A stretch of 12,596 bases of DNA from NCBI GenBank assembly GCA_964440295.1, contig CAYTRT010000033.1, forward strand, positions 1-12,596, in the 5' to 3' direction. The translations under genes and the position numbers were made by a program. Every line of letters begins with the position of its first letter. Within the stretch, counting starts at the first letter, position 1. Source of the stretch: CALIKS01 sp964440295. Lineage in GTDB: Archaea > Thermoproteota > Nitrososphaeria_A > Caldarchaeales > Calditenuaceae. Below are positions 12,196-12,596 of this stretch, in pieces. The notes beneath the pieces are model-generated. The model was given only the letters and a program-made list of their open reading frames with translations, was not told the origin of the DNA and searched no databases.

Positions 12196-12596
12196 ATGCA
12201 TCTCCTAAATACGTTATTGAGCCGCAGGAGAATAATATTCATCACACTGTTGATCATCTCAATAATCATCGTTGCTGTATACTATTATGCTTCATACACT
12301 GCTCCTCGAGGGAAATACTTCTTGGTTGATGTGAATGACGAACGCTTCATAATCTATGTCACTGACGCCGAGACAATCAGGCTTGCAATAGAGAACATGG
12401 AGGGCAAGAACAATATGTTCCCGATGGAAGAGTTAGAGCGTGGCGATGGTGGGTTTAACAAGCCCTGGAACTGGCACCTGAAACCTGACACTGTGAGGAT
12501 GGTCGAGGTCAGCATCGAGCTCTGCGACGGTACGCCTAGCTTAGTCGAGAATGAGCTTGAATACTGGCTAGGGACCATTAAGAGCTACTGCCCATG
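12196..12596 (+). CDS. Membrane-anchored BP74-like domain protein (3' end outside the window)
   Basis: The frame is open from ATG 12196 to the window end (133 codons plus two bases), so the C-terminus is missing. A hydrophobic segment IIFITLLIISIIIVAVYYY (about 13-31), preceded by basic SRRR, is a signal peptide or anchor. The following domain resembles the N-terminal domain of Dictyostelium calmodulin-binding protein BP74 and its many bacterial secreted homologues. Visible matches are FIIYVTDAETIRLA (51-64), ERGDGGFNKPWNWHLKPDTV (81-100), VSIELCDGTPSLVE (105-118) and the end SYCP. Two conserved-position cysteines (110 and 132) may pair outside the membrane. The function of this domain in prokaryotes is not known to me. 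The start may be TTG at 12217, as the TATA box predicts. It lies 29 bases after the 170-residue protein gene. Confidence 0.75.
   Translation, partial: MHLLNTLLSRRRIIFITLLIISIIIVAVYYYASYTAPRGKYFLVDVNDERFIIYVTDAETIRLAIENMEGKNNMFPMEELERGDGGFNKPWNWHLKPDTVRMVEVSIELCDGTPSLVENELEYWLGTIKSYCP

Overview
The window reads as chromosomal DNA of a thermophilic archaeon, most likely a crenarchaeon-type lineage (Thermoproteota sensu lato). Evidence for this: a short helicase-less XPF/ERCC4 nuclease, a UPF0201 protein, a THUMP protein with an AF2226-like SPOUT domain, an archaeal zinc-ribbon protein of the Sssca1/p27 family, a stand-alone Lrp-type ligand-binding (RAM) domain, and AGG/AGA/ATA-rich codon use. 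Many genes have A/T-rich TATA-like boxes about 25-35 bases upstream of the first codon, which fits leaderless or very short-leader transcripts. TTG is used often as start codon. No tRNA, rRNA, CRISPR array, transposase or integrase was recognised. The exact lineage cannot be fixed by eye.

Layout, left to right. 91-2340: a nitrilase-family amidase (-) and a class III PLP aminotransferase (+) diverge from one promoter region. 2374-3069: a small RAM-domain protein (-) and a Zn-ribbon protein (+) diverge. 3074-5768: four minus-strand genes with short gaps, in transcription order an orphan beta-class DNA methyltransferase, a thymidylate kinase, a 141-residue winged-helix-like protein and the RNA 2',3'-cyclic phosphodiesterase ThpR. 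5861-6976: UPF0201 protein and deoxyribose-phosphate aldolase DeoC (+). 7000-7785: a membrane-anchored SIMPL-domain protein (-). 7962-8471: a second winged-helix-like protein (+). 8478-9626: an FAD-dependent amine/amino-acid oxidase of the DAO family (-). 9722-10771: the THUMP-SPOUT RNA methylase (+). 10772-11473: XPF nuclease (-). 11654-12166: an unrecognised aromatic-rich protein (+). 12196 to the end: a membrane-anchored BP74-like protein (+), cut by the window edge.

Most genes are housekeeping: nucleotide metabolism (tmk, deoC), RNA processing or modification (thpR, THUMP-SPOUT, possibly UPF0201), DNA repair and modification (XPF, methyltransferase) and amino-compound metabolism (amidase, aminotransferase, DAO oxidase). 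They are not one pathway. The strand changes constantly, giving five tail-to-tail gene pairs with gaps of 0 to 33 bases.

The parts most worth a second look are: the 11474-11653 leader region, with a short palindrome, tandem TATA boxes, a 21-codon ORF and a four-tract G-quadruplex motif before an unknown gene; an archaeal membrane-anchored BP74-type domain directly downstream; identical 11-base promoter elements in mirror orientation between the DAO oxidase and the THUMP-SPOUT gene; and two small proteins that share a beta-strand/helix plus winged-helix layout. I do not see a clear multi-gene defence or mobile system.
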